A stretch of 64,000 nt of DNA from Isoetes taiwanensis (GCA_021234155.1 JAJEKV010000001.1:23919189-23983188), one strand, 5' to 3'; positions 23,466 to 35,339 are shown, numbered from the stretch's first letter. Program-made: numbers and translations. Notes: generated from the letters alone by a model not told the origin.

Positions 23466-26130
23466 TTTTTTTTTTTTTTTTGAAGAAACGACCAACTAAA
23501 TTGAAACTCAAAGCCAAAAGCGGATACAAATCGAGGAGGCGGAATAGAATCTCGGAGGATAATGATGATCCACTAAATAGAACCACCAGCCTATGCATAA
23601 GACAACCTCAAGTAGGACTCAAATATCAGCCGCAAAAACTTGCGAGAACAAAGCGAAAAAGAACAATGGTGAGGCCTTAGCGATTCTGGCTTTTAGTCTG
23701 GAGGACAAGCTGGGAGGAATATCAAACCACGAAGATACACAATCTTACAGCTTCGGATGGACCACAACCGTCCGTCGATGCTAAATGAAATGCTTCGGCT
23801 CCACAAATTATTCCAAGTATCGGGATAAATAGCCGGGGAAGCACTGGCGACTTGTCAATGTCACATGAAAAAAAGCGGCCAAGACCAAAGCGGTAGAGGG
23901 TGATCACATAAAAAGAAAACAATTCTCTATGGTCTACGTCTCTTTGCTTGGCCGATTAAGGCGGAGTCATGACACTCGAGGATCAAATCGTGGACAAAGC
24001 ACATTCACGAGGGCATCGTGAAGAATCGCCACAAAGCACTGACCACTTTAGGATGGAGTAGTTTATCCCAAGCCCAAGTCACATACGTCTCCAACTAGGA
24101 GGTGAGAGCTGAAGGGACCACTTAGTAGATGGCGGAAGGATATCATCATTGACCAGTAGCCTATACATAGAGCTCACAAGCCTATGCTCGTGCGCACTCT
24201 GGTGGGAAACCCACATGCACACTTCAATAGCCTCTGGAGCAACCAATGGCAGGGTACTAGCAACCTTTTGCCAAATAGATCTATCCCATCGAGATGTTGC
24301 TAACTGGTCAGAATCATACCATGCCGCAGCTGTCAAGATTCTTGCTAACCTCCAGCGTTGTTGAGTTAATGGATGAACTGAGGCACAAGGTAGAAGATTA
24401 TTTTCCATAGGTATCCACCAACAAGTGGCACTCAACTGATGACATGCAACAAGATCAATACGAAATAAGGTCCGTATTGTCTCCCAAGACTCCAGCAAGC
24501 CTTTCAAAAAAGGGGAGGCATTAGGAAAAGGGCATAGCTGATAAAAGAGACTCCAAGGAAGAAGAGGTTTTAACGAAGCTTTCCTAAAAGGAACACAATG
24601 TGCAAGTGACTGCTTCACCAACTGCATTCCAGGTGAGTCAACCATATCCTTAAGCATCCTCCAAATGAACTTAGAAATCAGAATCTTACTTTGCCGATGG
24701 AAGTGTCATACCCCAACCACCACAAATTTTGGCCCCCTAGTGCATTTGGACCATGCAACCTTGACCACAACATGCTCCTCATTCCCACCCCAAATAAAAT
24801 TACGGACAATGGTAACAATCAATTGAAATTTTGGTAGAGAAGCCCGAGAAGGCCGGACCATATAGATGTGGGAATTACTTAAAAACATGCCTAACTTAGC
24901 GGTTATTTATCTTTGGCGAGAACAAACAATATTGCACCAAAAAATGCTTTTCATAACCCTTCTATAGTAATATCCCAAGCATCGGAGGTAGAAATATGAA
25001 TGCCCGCGAAGAATACCAAAGTTTAGTAGTCTTCCCATGAGGAAGCACCTTCCAAGGAAAATCCAGGCAACACAAGAGCCAACCAACAAGAACTCGGATG
25101 CTAAAGAGAATGTATCAAGAAGAAGCTTTGCATTACAGAAGATTATCGCATTAGCGACAAAGAAAGAAGCGTGTCATCGACATCTTGATTATAAATTTCA
25201 CAATGAACCATCCTCGATACTCAATCCACACTATCCCATCACCTTGCGACCTTAGCAAAGAGTTGTGAGAGGGACCCTCGGCTACTATTGTGAACAAAAG
25301 TGGGCTAATGGGCAACTTTGGCGAACACCCCGTGTAGAAAAATAGTGGAGGTTCTCCACGAAACAACCTGATGAGCCGTCTTAGAGATATGGAGTTTCAT
25401 AACATCATTGGTGAAGTCTTGACAAAAGCCCAATGTTAAGAGGCATTTTTCAAAAATCCCCTAATCCATCTTTGTCATATATCTTGGCAAAATCTAATTT
25501 AAGATAGACTATATGCTGATCTTTCAATCTTGGCAAGAATCCAGTTAAGTAGGAAGATTGATACAACCAAGACATCCGCGTATTTATGCGCAAAGGGCCT
25601 TATAAATATTTTATACGGAAGACAATAATGTGATAGGGCACCAATCGAGATATTGTCTTGACTCTTTACACTAGGGGAATAAAAATCACGGCCGATTACG
25701 AACCTCTGAAACTCCACCGAAAGCATTGTAAAGATGCAACTAACCCGGTCAAATATTCTGGAAAAATTCCATTGGGAAACCATCTAGGCGGGGCACTTGT
25801 CTTTCTTCAAAGAGAGGGTGATGTCGATTCTAGGTGTGCATCTTTGCTCCTGCTAACACAATAGAATGGACCTTCCGACAAAGGCTACTTGTTGCATATC
25901 CTCTTGAAAGGGCAAGCCCGATGTCACGGAAAAAATGAAGAAAAGTGAGTGGGAGATATTGCTTCAAGCTGAGGCGGAGAACACTCTAAATCATCAGGCA
26001 AAATAAGGGAGTTAACAGAGGCTATCATATGCATTCTCTTAGCGGCCCGAAAAAAGAAGTGAGAGCATCTATCACCAGATTTAAACCATTCCAATCCCGT
26101 CGTGATCCTGGCTTGATTCACATGAGGCGT
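23466..26130 (-). mobile_element. L1-like LINE, decayed, with poly(A) tail
   Basis: The T16 run at 23466-23481 is the poly(A) tail of a minus-strand LINE. Going 5' to 3' (down the coordinates): GLEWFKSGDRCSHFFFRA near 26070; RT text IYKIF near 25620; GFLPRLKDQHIV then LDFAKIYDKDG near 25440-25540 (RT domain A); SPLLFTIVAE near 25290; DVDDT near 25165 (the usual YADDT); LPKFQLIVTIVRNFIWGGNE near 24800. A C-terminal frame of 192 aa is open at 24079-24657. The 5' part of the element is not seen. Confidence 0.8.
24079..24657 (-). CDS. LINE ORF2 C-terminal region, open 192-aa frame
   Basis: An uninterrupted frame within the minus-strand LINE, downstream of the RT thumb-like block (RNFIWGG). It is rich in Trp and His (SATCWWIP, CMWVSHQSAHEH), in the position of the post-RT region of plant L1 ORF2. 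The DNA here keeps normal CAG/CTG frequency, unlike its flanks, so it seems an island of good consensus inside a damaged element. Not an independent host gene. Confidence 0.5.
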   Translation of the reverse strand: MLKDMVDSPGMQLVKQSLAHCVPFRKASLKPLLPWSLFYQLCPFPNASPFLKGLLESWETIRTLFRIDLVACHQLSATCWWIPMENNLLPCASVHPLTQQRWRLARILTAAAWYDSDQLATSRWDRSIWQKVASTLPLVAPEAIEVCMWVSHQSAHEHRLVSSMYRLLVNDDILPPSTKWSLQLSPPSWRRM

Positions 26131-26199
26131 CTCAATGGCTTTAAAAGCACAATTTCATTATAATGGGAAAATTTTTAGTAAACTGGAATTTTTTTATAA

Positions 26200-26282
26200 T
26201 AGACCTTATGCAAGGGTTGTATACACGTGTACAGCACCCTGTATCATAGACCTTATGCAGGGGTTGTATACACGTGCAATAT
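26200..26282. repeat. 47-bp direct repeat with a CACGTG core
   Basis: 'tagaccttatgcaagggttg' at 26200 recurs at 26247 and both copies contain gtatacacgtg. The embedded TACACGTGTA is a 10-bp palindrome. Confidence 0.6.
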
Positions 26283-27000
26283 ACATGAATATTTAGAAAA
26301 CATATTAACACAGTATCATATACCAACTTCCAAACACAATAGAGACCGAAGTATGAACTATATATGATAGATAGCAAAGGTTACTAGAGACCACGGTAGT
26401 ATGTCCCTAGTAACCTTCCCCTGGCTAGTAACCTTCCCCTATGTTCCTAACCCCTTCCCCTTCCCCTTCCCCTGCGAGGTCTAACCCACACAGCTGGATT
26501 AGGAACCCAGAGCTCACGCATATCCCAACCTGATTCTTCCCACCATATGGGGTACCTAGTCATTGCAAAAAGTAATTCCACATGATGATACTCATGGAAG
26601 AAGAGCAGACCCAACTCCATAAAGTTGTTGTACTCATGGTAGTATGTCCTAATAAGGCCATATGTCTGTCCCTTACAAATTTCATGAATGACCTCTGGTA
26701 TGTATTGAACTAAAGAGTGTGCTAAATAACCAGCACAAAAAAGAGGCCTCAACTGCTGTAGCATCTCGTCCATATGAGGAGGGGGTTCAAGAATTCCCAC
26801 TAATGCAAGTCTCCTATAGCATTCAGATGGATTAATTTCCATCAGTGGCTCATGACCACAATCAAATTGCTCAGTCTGAGGTTGATCAACTCCCTTGCAA
26901 GCTCCTTGGTGGGGCCTGTGGCGCCAACCTCCACTCCAAGAAATGGTCAAATAACTCATCTTGATCGGGCCACGAAGAATGCAGGGCATGCTTCACAAGG
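26282..27000 (-). repeat. Segment duplicated at 33050-33770
   Basis: About 700 bp recur at 33050-33770, including the non-coding C-rich leader 'ctaaccccttccccttcccc' and the whole ORF region. This copy has an uninterrupted ORF; the other is broken. Confidence 0.85.
26447..26989 (-). CDS. Unrecognised protein, family 'A' copy 1 (180 aa)
   Basis: A clean 180-residue frame. The middle contains EINPSECYRRLAL and YGLIRTYYHEYNNFMELGLL. It then has LFAMTRYPIWWEES, and the C-terminus ends in an RG-rich tail (RPRRGRGRGRG). Related sequences lie at 33237-33764 and, more diverged, at 34551-35244, sharing Y.LI..Y..Y..F...G.LLF and R.P.W. In the N-terminal third another frame (GPTGPTKELARELIN) is better conserved with the third copy, so the start used here may be out of frame. 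I do not recognise the family. It could be a structural protein of a mobile element. Confidence 0.45.
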   Translation of the reverse strand: MPCILRGPIKMSYLTISWSGGWRHRPHQGACKGVDQPQTEQFDCGHEPLMEINPSECYRRLALVGILEPPPHMDEMLQQLRPLFCAGYLAHSLVQYIPEVIHEICKGQTYGLIRTYYHEYNNFMELGLLFFHEYHHVELLFAMTRYPIWWEESGWDMRELWVPNPAVWVRPRRGRGRGRG

Positions 27001-27084
27001 CCCCAAAAAATGAACTTGTATAAAAATTAGCATGAAAACCAGTATATATGTGATTTTTTTATACGACAATGTAAAGAAAAATCA

Positions 27085-27670
27085 TGTGTTCTTCCTAGTT
27101 TTGCAAAATCAATAGTGGTTCATATCATATTATTTGTACTAATTCATAAATTTACAGTAGTTTCTAGAAATCATCATTAGTTTGTATGATTGTTTTTTAA
27201 TGTACAATGAGTTAGCAAACTCATATCCTGTTTAATTACATGACTTCTATGATTGTACAATAGGTTTTTGAAATCATCAATAGTTTAGAAGAGGTGTTTT
27301 AAGCATATATTGATTTTGGAAAACCAATAGTGGCTAATACTATATTTTTTGTACTAATTCAAAACTTTACACTAGTTTATAGAAATCATTATTAGTTCAT
27401 AAGGTTGTTTTTAAGTGTAGATTGATTTAGCAAAATCACTAATAGTTTATATCATGTTTAATTAACTGAATTCCATAATCATATAATAGTTTTTTGAAAT
27501 CATCCATAGTTTAGAAGATGTATTTTAAGCATATATTGATTTTGCAAGATCAATAGTGCTTCATATCGTATTTTTTATACTAATTCAAAAATTTATAGAA
27601 ATCATAATTAATTTGTGAGATTGTTTTTAAGTGTATAGTTTTTTAGCAAAATCATTACTAGTTCATATGA
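27085..27670. repeat. ~220-bp tandem repeat, about 2.6 copies
   Basis: The marker aatagtgg/aatagtgc recurs at 27111, 27326 and 27552. Each unit carries 'gtactaattcaaaa', 'tagaaatcat' and 'gtttaatta' in the same order. AT-rich, no coding sense. Confidence 0.8.
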
Positions 27671-28511
27671 TCAGGGTAATAAAGAGTGGCTAAAATTCGC
27701 CAAATGGCGATTTTTTAGACCTTTAGTCAAATTTCATGGCTAAAGTTTTTAAAGGCAATTTTTTTAGAAAAAGCATAATTTAGCCACTCCAAAAGGGATA
27801 AATTACAAGCGCTTAGAGTTTAGCCGGGATTATTTGTTTGCATGGTGTCTTGAATAAGCCTTCTCTAAAGTTGATTAGGAGAACCCTGATCAATTCAAAT
27901 AGCCATGCCAATTCTATTCAGGGACCTCTTTCATTTAGGAATTGCCATTAGCTACCTCAATCATATTTTGAATTTGTATCTATAAGTTGTTTAGGTTAAA
28001 TGCTATGAAGAACGTTACATGATGTGCATTTTAAGCTTTAAATAGTAAGTGCTCTCTTCTTGCAAGTGTTGACCCTAAAGGGCTTTATCACCAAATTCAC
28101 CATTTGGATGCATTTGACCCCAACGTAAACATGCATGTTCCTTCAAACAATATTGTTTGTTCCTTATGAATTGTACTTTGAACAACTTTGTTATCGTTTT
28201 GTAAAAGAAGCATATTGAATCAATGTCATTCATGTACTAATCAGTGCTCAAAGTTTAAAGTTAAATAGTTGCACTTTAGCTAGGGACCAAGAAAAATTCG
28301 CCAACATCAGAATTTCATGTCATATAAATTTTACATTTTAGCCAAGTGGGAAGATAATTAAAGGGCTTTATTTTATCAATTTTCGCCAAGAAAAAAATTT
28401 AAGAACTTTTGTTTTTCATAGGTTTAGCCAACCTTAATTTGAATAGAAAAACATTTAGGGCCGTTAAAATTTACCTTACATGAATTCTACAATCGTACAA
28501 TTGTTACTGAA
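27671..28511. other. AT-rich non-coding DNA, nothing recognised
   Basis: No ORF of note on either strand and no repeat identified. Confidence 0.4.
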
Positions 28512-29140
28512 ACCATACATTATATATCCCTAAAACAATTGAATGTGTTAATAAAAAAAAATATAGATCCAAGATAAAAAATAATCACATTAGCTCACTG
28601 CGTATATTGGTTAAAGTAGTCTTATTAGGACATTGAGTTATTTTTGTAGAGGTTCGAGCCCCCGTATTTCATATTCTAAAATCTTAGGCAAAGTCGTATA
28701 GAGGTTCGATATTCCCTCAAAACCTTAGGCGAAAGCATATTTCATATTTCAAAATCATAGACGCCTCCAATCATAAATAACTATAAGCGAAACGAGAGGT
28801 GCTCACAGGCCCCAACATACGATCTGGGTCGTAGGATCGGCGAATCCGACGACTATGGCAGTCCAAGATGCACCTCGTTTATGAATGGGGACGCCTACGA
28901 ATTTGAAATGTGGAATACAAGTTCGCCTAAGGTTTTGAAATATGAAATACTGGGACTCATCTCTATATGAGTTCGCCTAAGGTTTTAGATTTTGAGATAC
29001 GGAGACTCGAACCTTTACTAAAATAATGCAATATCCTAATATGAATGCTTTAACCAATGGAACCAACAAACTAATGTGCTTTTTTCTATTGTGTCTATAT
29101 TCTTTTTTCTTTTAATAATAACCTATTTTAGGGGTATGGT
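28512..29140. mobile_element. Foldback/MITE-like element, or two head-to-head SINE-like units
   Basis: The left arm (28512 to ~28690) pairs with the reverse complement of the right arm (~28965-29140). Shared marks include accatac...ccctaaaa at the outer ends, cacattag, tggttaaag, ggttcgag and cttaggc. Identity is roughly 80% by eye over most of the arm. Each arm contains GGTTCGAG (tRNA B-box-like) about 50 bp after TTGGTTAAAG (weakly A-box-like), so an inverted pair of tRNA-derived SINEs is an alternative. No coding capacity. Confidence 0.75.
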
Positions 29141-29945
29141 CTATGGTCTCAAGGCAAGTGATTTATTCATCTATATTGAATCCCCTTGGAACCTTTTGTT
29201 ATTGTGCTACATATTCATATGGCAACCAGATTAGTTTTTTTGTCTTCAGCAACCAAGCATCTGAAGCCAAACTAGCAAATGTGTCTAACTCATCTAACTT
29301 TTATGAAAATTTGTGACTAAATTTAATGTTTTTGTTAATTCCTTATCAATGCCTCAAGTTCTTCCCATGATCATAAAACTCCAAAAATTATGATGGAGTG
29401 CAAAATAAAACTCTTAATCTTTGCTACAACAATTTGTCTTAAAATGCCTCAAATCTTCTTGATATGTTATTGTGTATGTAGCTGGAGCGCTGAGGTGGCA
29501 AGTTGCATTAGAGTTTTTTTGAGGTCAAATAAGGGCCTCCTAAGAATATATTAGGGGGGCCGCCACGTAGGATGCCGAACCTAGCTTCCCCCCTCCATAC
29601 CTAAATTTCACTCTCCCCTAACCTAACTACCTAACCTCCCAGAACCTAACCCCGAACCTAACCCCTTAATCATTATTTCCTAAAATATTTGATGATTATT
29701 TTCGTTTTCCCACCTTCGAGCTTATGCCATCGAGCTTCAGCACCATCGATTGAGCTTGCCCTCGGCGCCATCGACCTTGCCATCGCGCCATCGGCATGCG
29801 ATCTTGCCATCGGGCCCGGGCGATTTTGAATTCCGAATTATGGCGGTTCTTGCCGACAAATGAAGCGAAATTTTCAATTTAAGCTCGTTTGTTAACAGAA
29901 TCTTCCTAATCTAATCTCCTTCAGGTTCTCGGTCTTTGCAGCGTC
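29141..29945. other. Non-coding DNA with short CCATCG-type repeats
   Basis: 29560-29690 is C/T-rich with irregular CCTAAC motifs. 29720-29820 repeats 'gccatcga' and 'cttgccatcg' several times. No gene seen. Confidence 0.45.
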
Positions 29946-32560
29946 AATGGCAAAGGTATTTGGTTTAAATTAGTCATTGCATTCCTTTGAGTGTTCTTCC
30001 TTCTAATACTTACGTTTTGGGATCAAACTAATTCCGAGGGTCAATTTAGAGTGCAAGTGCCAAAAGAATGCACGCCTTTACGGAATAAGTTCACTTGGAA
30101 GCAACCAATAGATGAAGATGCATTCTTGACTTACGGAGCCATGAATATAGACCTCTGGGCTAAAGGCCAACTGTATCCATGTGATCCTTTCACTCGAGCC
30201 CATCAAACTTCCACTCTGCATCGGTCTTATTGAATTTGCTTGTAAGGGACAGCAAGGGTTACTAGGTTTCTTGTAATAATTTGGTTAATGGTATCTTGAT
30301 CCACATTTGCGTTATGTATAACCACTTGTATGGATTCAATTGCAAAGTTTTATCGGATGTTAATCGGCTCCAACAGGCCGAACTACTTTTACTGTCTCAA
30401 CAATGCCTAAGCTCAATGAATTGGAGGTAGAAAATCAGAAATTAGTAGTTGAGATGAATGCCTTTGCAGCAAAAGGAATGAAGAGGGTTGCGCAAAAGAA
30501 AATGATTCCCTTCACAAGCGGGTCAAGCGGCTTAAAAAGAACTCCACTGGGGATCGGGGAGAGGGCAAAAACACAAAGCCCATAAATATATTAGCCCACA
30601 GGGGTGGAGGCTCAAAAAAGGGTCATGGCTATTAAAAAACGCTTGTTGATCCAAATCTTGCGAGAAAAGAAAATAAGAAAAACACGCTAATATTGCGGTT
30701 TATTAAAGAAATTAGTTACTAAAGATGATGTATTGAGAATGTTAAAGCTTCACGGTAGCATTCAACTTAGGAAAGGCTGTAGTACATCAATCTGATTGCG
30801 GGGAGTTGGGGAACAGTCAAACCTCGAGAATCGATTAAGAAGCGTGTGACAATGTCGGAATAAGTAGGCAAGCTTATATTGCTTTGTTCGGATGCTTGCG
30901 GGATGGCTTTAAACAACAAGGCATTACCAAAACTATTCTACTACCAAGGATGACTAAGCGTGATGACTTGTAGGTCATCGAAAAACGAGACAAGTGCAAG
31001 AGCTTCTTGGTGATATGTATCGGTGACCCAGCGGTGTCAACTTGGATACATTGGCATCCTATACCAAAGGTAAGAAGAAGTCGAAGTTTGGTGATACTTT
31101 TACTACGCCTTAATGAAAATAACAATTCTTTGGATAGACTTAACTAGAATGCTTCAGACTTTTGGTTCGATTTTATGATATGAAGGTAGAAGAGTCTTGT
31201 TGGCAAACTAAGAATTGTTTTGAAGCTGGATGAAATGGAATTGGTGAAAGGCGAGAAATGCGAGAGGGTTTTAGTTGAGTCTAATGAACGAGCTTTGAAT
31301 ACGAGGGAATGAAGAGTCAAATCTAGATGATAAGTTTTCCGATCCGGTCGAAGATCACATTTGGTGGGTTGGTTTTATTTCAGGTACCGGAGGAAAATCA
31401 CGGTATCTTGAAATGGGTTTTGATCAAACACCCATTCCCACAATGATTGCCTCTCCGCGGAATCGGGAGAAAAACTTGCAGTTCACGGATATGGTGAGTA
31501 CGAGGTTGAATGGCATCTTCTTTGCAGATTTGAAGACAATAAAATGCATGTACGAGAATGAAGCATGGTGCTGGTAAGACTACTCATGCTTGTCCCTCTT
31601 GTCTCTATGCAAGAAGAGATTCAATTTGGATTGGACAAGAGTACATTAGAAGCCGTGTCGGGATGAGCCACCAAATAGAGAGGAGAAGGACACAACCTTG
31701 ATGCCAATTACGCCAATTCCATTAAGAAGAGTACACATATGCACCCTTCATGCTTTCTTGAGAATCATAGACAAGATGGTTTACATGAGTATCTGTTTGC
31801 TTGGAATAAATCACCCCAAAGCTCTAGGAAGCTGCCATGCATGAAGTTGAAAAGGTGCTATCTAATGTGGGACTTCATGGTGGGCACTACAAAATACTTC
31901 AAGATCCAAAGGTATCCCAAGCAAGGTTCCCAAAAACCCGGTATGGGTGGTCCAAAGGCTAAGAGGTTTTGCCTCCTTGAAAGAACTTATCGGTGTTTGG
32001 GAAGCTTACAAGGATCTTATTGCAAAATGAGGATGATCGAAATGATAAGTGGCGGAATCACGCTGAAAAAAAATCAAGGCATGGCGGGATTTCTCTGTCT
32101 TGGTAAAGGAAATGCAAAAAAAAGGTAGTGCGAGGAAAATGATGTTGCCAAATTCCGGGGAGGCGGTCACAAACTTCACTAAGTCTTTCCCGGCGGCATG
32201 GGGTGAGGCCAATTTGACTCACTATGTCCATATCTGTTAAGCATGGCGTGTGGTTTGTCGGGGAGTATGGAAGCACAGGAATTTGGAATACCAGGGAATG
32301 GAGAAGTCCCATAAGCAAGCAAAGAATGCATTCTTCCGTTTCACTCAACCTGGAGGTTGGTTAGGGAATTCCTTGCAGCAGATGTGTCAATGGTTTCTGA
32401 AGGGATGCGTGTGCAAGTGGGTGAAGAAATCACGGAACCGAGTGAATCAACACTTGCTAAGTTGTTTAGACAAAAACCCCGGCCCGGGAAAAAAGAGGGC
32501 AGCTTGGTATAAGTCCGCGGTTGTTGGCGATCAAGGAGTGGAGATCAATGAGATGTAGGC
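29946..32560 (+). pseudogene. Decayed multi-kb ORF region, probably mobile-element protein
   Basis: Plus-strand coding traces run over ~2.6 kb in shifting frames. These include NKFTWKQPIDEDAFLTYGAM (30088), HIWWVGFISGTGGKS (31355), GEYEVEWHL then HGAGKTTHACPSCLYARRDS (31490-31645), and EVEKVLSNVGLHGGHY (31840). Further on are KELIGVWEAYKDLIA (31980), GIWNT with GMEKSHKQAKNAFFRFTQPGG in two parts (32283-32356), and a terminal ORF ending RAAWYKSAVVGDQGVEINEM at 32558. The THACPSC and GMEKSH motifs recall an uncharacterised transposon-linked protein type found in large eukaryotic genomes, but my recall of that family is imprecise. Frames change often; some breaks may be consensus errors. No catalytic triad was identified. 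Confidence 0.4.
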
Positions 32561-32739
32561 AAGGCAAAGGTTATGTCCGTGTATTGAGAGCTCTGATAAC
32601 GCGTCTCTTTGTAAAAGAGTTGGTTTATTTATCGGTTCGATAGTGCTCGGTGTGCGCGAAATCTTGTGTTGTAAGTAAATTGGATGCATGTATTGCGCCA
32701 TTACGGTCTGAATATGGGCTGTAACTAAAGCGGATCCGC

Positions 32740-33020
32740 GTTTTTACGCGCACCGTAGCCCGCGATGCGAAATAGGCCCTTCAATAATTTATGGCGGGTG
32801 CGATTTACGCACCGTGGCTACTGATCTTAATAGGCCCTTGAATAATTTGTGGCGAGTCGATTTACGCCGCGTAGCCCGCGGTCTGCGAAATAGGCCCCTT
32901 CAATAATTTGTAACTTCGGTGATTTCGCACCGGGCTGCGGTCGCGAAAATAAAACCCTTCAATAATTTGTACACGAGTCAATTTAGACGCGTGGCTCACG
33001 GTCGCGAAAATATGGGCCCA
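32740..33020. repeat. Palindrome-centred ~60-bp repeat, array A (~4.5 units)
   Basis: Units begin near 32746, 32808, 32864, 32925 and 32985. Each has a (T)ACGCACCG-TAGCC-CGGTGCGAAATA-like palindromic core followed by the spacer 'ggcccttcaataatttgt'. Cores here are imperfect. They match the perfect palindrome of array C. Confidence 0.8.
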
Positions 33021-33049
33021 ATAACTAGAGAATATTAACATATTAGAGA

Positions 33050-33770
33050 ACATATTAACATATTAGAGAATATTTATAGAACATATTATCACGGTATCAT
33101 ATGAAATATTTATGATAGATAGCAAAGGTTACTAGAGACCACGGCAGTATGTCCCTAGTAACGTTCCCCTAGGTTCCTAACCCCTTCCCCTTCCCCTTCC
33201 CCTGCGAGGTGTAACCCATGCATCACGGGTTAGGAATCAAACTCTCACGCTCATCCCGGCTGATTCTTCCCACCATATGGGGTACCTAGTCATTAGAAAA
33301 AGTAATTCCAGAGGATGATACTCACGGAAGAAGAGCGGACCCAACTCCACAAAACCGTTGTACTCATTGTAGTACACCCTAATAAGGCCATACATCTGTC
33401 CCTTAGAAATTTCATGAATGAACTCTGATATGTATGCATCCAGAGAGTGTGCTAAATATCCGGCCACGAAGAAGAGGCCTCAATTCTTTGTAGCATCTCG
33501 GTCCGGATAAGGGGGTTCAAGCATTCCCCTCATTGCAAGTCTCCTATAACATTCGGATGGATTAATTTCCATCGGTGGCTCATGACCACAATCAAATCGC
33601 TCAGAATGAAGTTGATCAACTCCATTGTAAGCTCCTTGGTGGGGCCCGTGGGGCCAACCTCCACTCCAAGAAATGGTCCCATAGCTCATCCATTCCAGGC
33701 GCCTGAGAATGCAGGGCATGCTTGCCATCCCTTCCACGGAGTAGCCAGGGAGGATTGGGTCCAATCATTT
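33050..33770 (-). pseudogene. Family 'A' copy 2, frameshifted
   Basis: Near copy of 26282-27000. The C-terminal half is open at 33237-33467 (YGLIRVYYNEYNGFVELGPL, LFLMTRYPIWWEES). The N-terminal half is in another frame at 33480-33764 (EINPSECYRRLAM). A third frame in the N-terminal part reads GPTGPTKELTMELINFILSD, matching copy 3. The RG tail of copy 1 is lost. Breaks lie where copy 1 has intact CAG/CTG-bearing codons. Confidence 0.6.
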
Positions 33771-34200
33771 GCACAAGCAAGCAAGGAACAAGGAGCGAGC
33801 AAGGAACAAGGCAAGGAGCAAGAAGCAAGGAAGAGGACCAAGTAGCAAGGAACAAGGATCAAGATCAAGTAGGAAGAAGCAAGGAACAAGGAAGATCAAG
33901 GAGCAAGAAGATCAAGGAACAAGGAAGACCAAATAGCAAGAACCGGGGTAGATGAAGTAGCAAGGAACAAGGAAGATCATGGAACAAAGGGAAGCAAGGA
34001 ACAAGATCAAGTAGCAAGATCGAGAGCAAGGAACAAGACCAAGTAGCATGAAGTAGCACGAAGATGAAGGAGCAAGAAGCAAGGATCAAGATCAATTAGC
34101 AAAGAACACGGAACACAAGGTGAGAAGTGAAAGCAAAGTGAGAACCACGAGAAGTGAAAGCAATGTGAAAACATGGAACAAAGGTGAGAAGTGAAAGCAA
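33770..34200. repeat. Purine-rich degenerate tandem repeat (AGCAAGGAACAAG type)
   Basis: About 430 bp of almost pure A/G with C, in irregular 7-14 bp units such as agcaaggaacaag and aagatcaag. The plus strand could adopt purine-strand structures. Open frames across it are compositional. Confidence 0.85.
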
Positions 34201-34299
34201 GGTGAAAGAATTTATAGCTCTGACTCAATAATGTTGAAGTATAATACTAATACTGTTGAAGTATAATACCACAGTAGCCAGGAATACTGTTGAAGTACT

Positions 34300-34390
34300 A
34301 ATACTGTAGCCACGGTGCGAAATAGGACCTTCAATAATTTTTAAGTGAGGCGATTTAATATTTTAAGCCCGCAGGTCCCAATATGACTAC
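34300..34390. repeat. Palindrome-centred repeat, array B (one unit and a half)
   Basis: 'gtagccacggtgcgaaatag' followed by gaccttcaataattt matches half of the array A unit. Nearby, 'actgttgaagtataatac' recurs three times in varied form (34230-34300). Confidence 0.65.
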
Positions 34391-34550
34391 AAATAAAACA
34401 TTCACACGAGAAAATACAAGGAAAATGGTAGAAGAAAACCATTCAATTACACTAAAAGTGTAAGATTGCCAACATAATACATGATAATATGAGGGATTTA
34501 CTTAATTACCAGGAAATCACTTGCTTATATCTTAATTTCTATGAAAATCT

Positions 34551-35244
34551 TTATACCAGTCCGATTGGAGTATCTTCACACGTGATATGCGATATTATGT
34601 CTTTGTGTGCTATGTAGCCATAGGTCACGCGTGTATCCCAAGGAATTGTATCCCAGGTGGGGAATCTAGACAGTAACCACAGGATGTTGAAGTCAAGGGA
34701 ACGGAATAGGAGCTTACCAATATCCACAAAAGATTTGTAATGGAAGTCGTAAAGTTCAATGAGGATATAAATCCTATTCTTCTCATTAGTAGGAATGACC
34801 GGAGGCACATCTTGATCAGTAGGCCATGAAACCATGGAAAAGCATGTCCTTCAAGCATTCTAGCCTATCTTCTAAATGCGAGGGGGTTCAAGAAGTCCCC
34901 AAAGCACTTAGAGTGAACCTTGCTTCACTCGAATTGATCTCCTCGGTGGAGGGAGATGGCGAGTATAGCGATCGATAACGAAGTTGATCAACTGCCTTGC
35001 AAGCTCTGTGGTTGGACCGCGTGGCCCATCGATGCTCCCAAAAGTTGTTAAAAAAAAAATCAAAGTGCACGTTATCTCTACCTTGCGGCTTGCGGTATTC
35101 CGGATCAACCCGGCGAGGATGTTCTTGCAAAGTTACCATTTGCAAAGAAACTAGTGGAAGCGACGAACGGGCAAAGAGCAACAAGAAGCGGACCGAGGGA
35201 GGCAAGGAGCATGCAAACAAGAAGCGGAGACAAAGACAAGGCAT
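34551..35244 (-). pseudogene. Family 'A' copy 3, diverged
   Basis: The C-terminal frame (34551-34835) reads YILIELYDFHYKSFVDIGKL, then LLFRSLDF and LLSRFPTWDTIPWDTR. This aligns with Y.LI..Y..Y..F...G.LLF...R.P.W of copies 1 and 2. The N-terminal part (34888-35244) gives GPTTELARQLINFVIDR in one frame and EEINSSEARFTLSALG in another, matching GPTGPTKELARELIN and EINPSECYRRLAL. The divergence with pattern conservation suggests the family was under protein-level selection before these copies separated. No function recognised. Confidence 0.5.
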
Positions 35245-35339
35245 AGATGCCTATTTAAAGAGAAATCAGGTATATATGCTATATACGTTACATTATATTT
35301 ACATATTGTAGCTCACGTGGTATCACGAGTACCATACAA

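Noticed and set aside
28641-28660. tRNA gene
   Set aside because: Only B-box-like and weak A-box-like motifs are present; no cloverleaf could be drawn by eye, and the motif is mirrored in the other arm.
29560-29690. Interstitial telomere repeat (CCTAAC-rich stretch)
   Set aside because: Plant telomere repeat is CCCTAAA in perfect tandem; here the motifs are irregular and interrupted.
33582-34228. Overlapping ORFs on both strands in the purine-rich tract
   Set aside because: Low-complexity A/G repeats keep several frames open; the encoded Lys/Gln/Glu or Leu/Ser/Phe strings are compositional.
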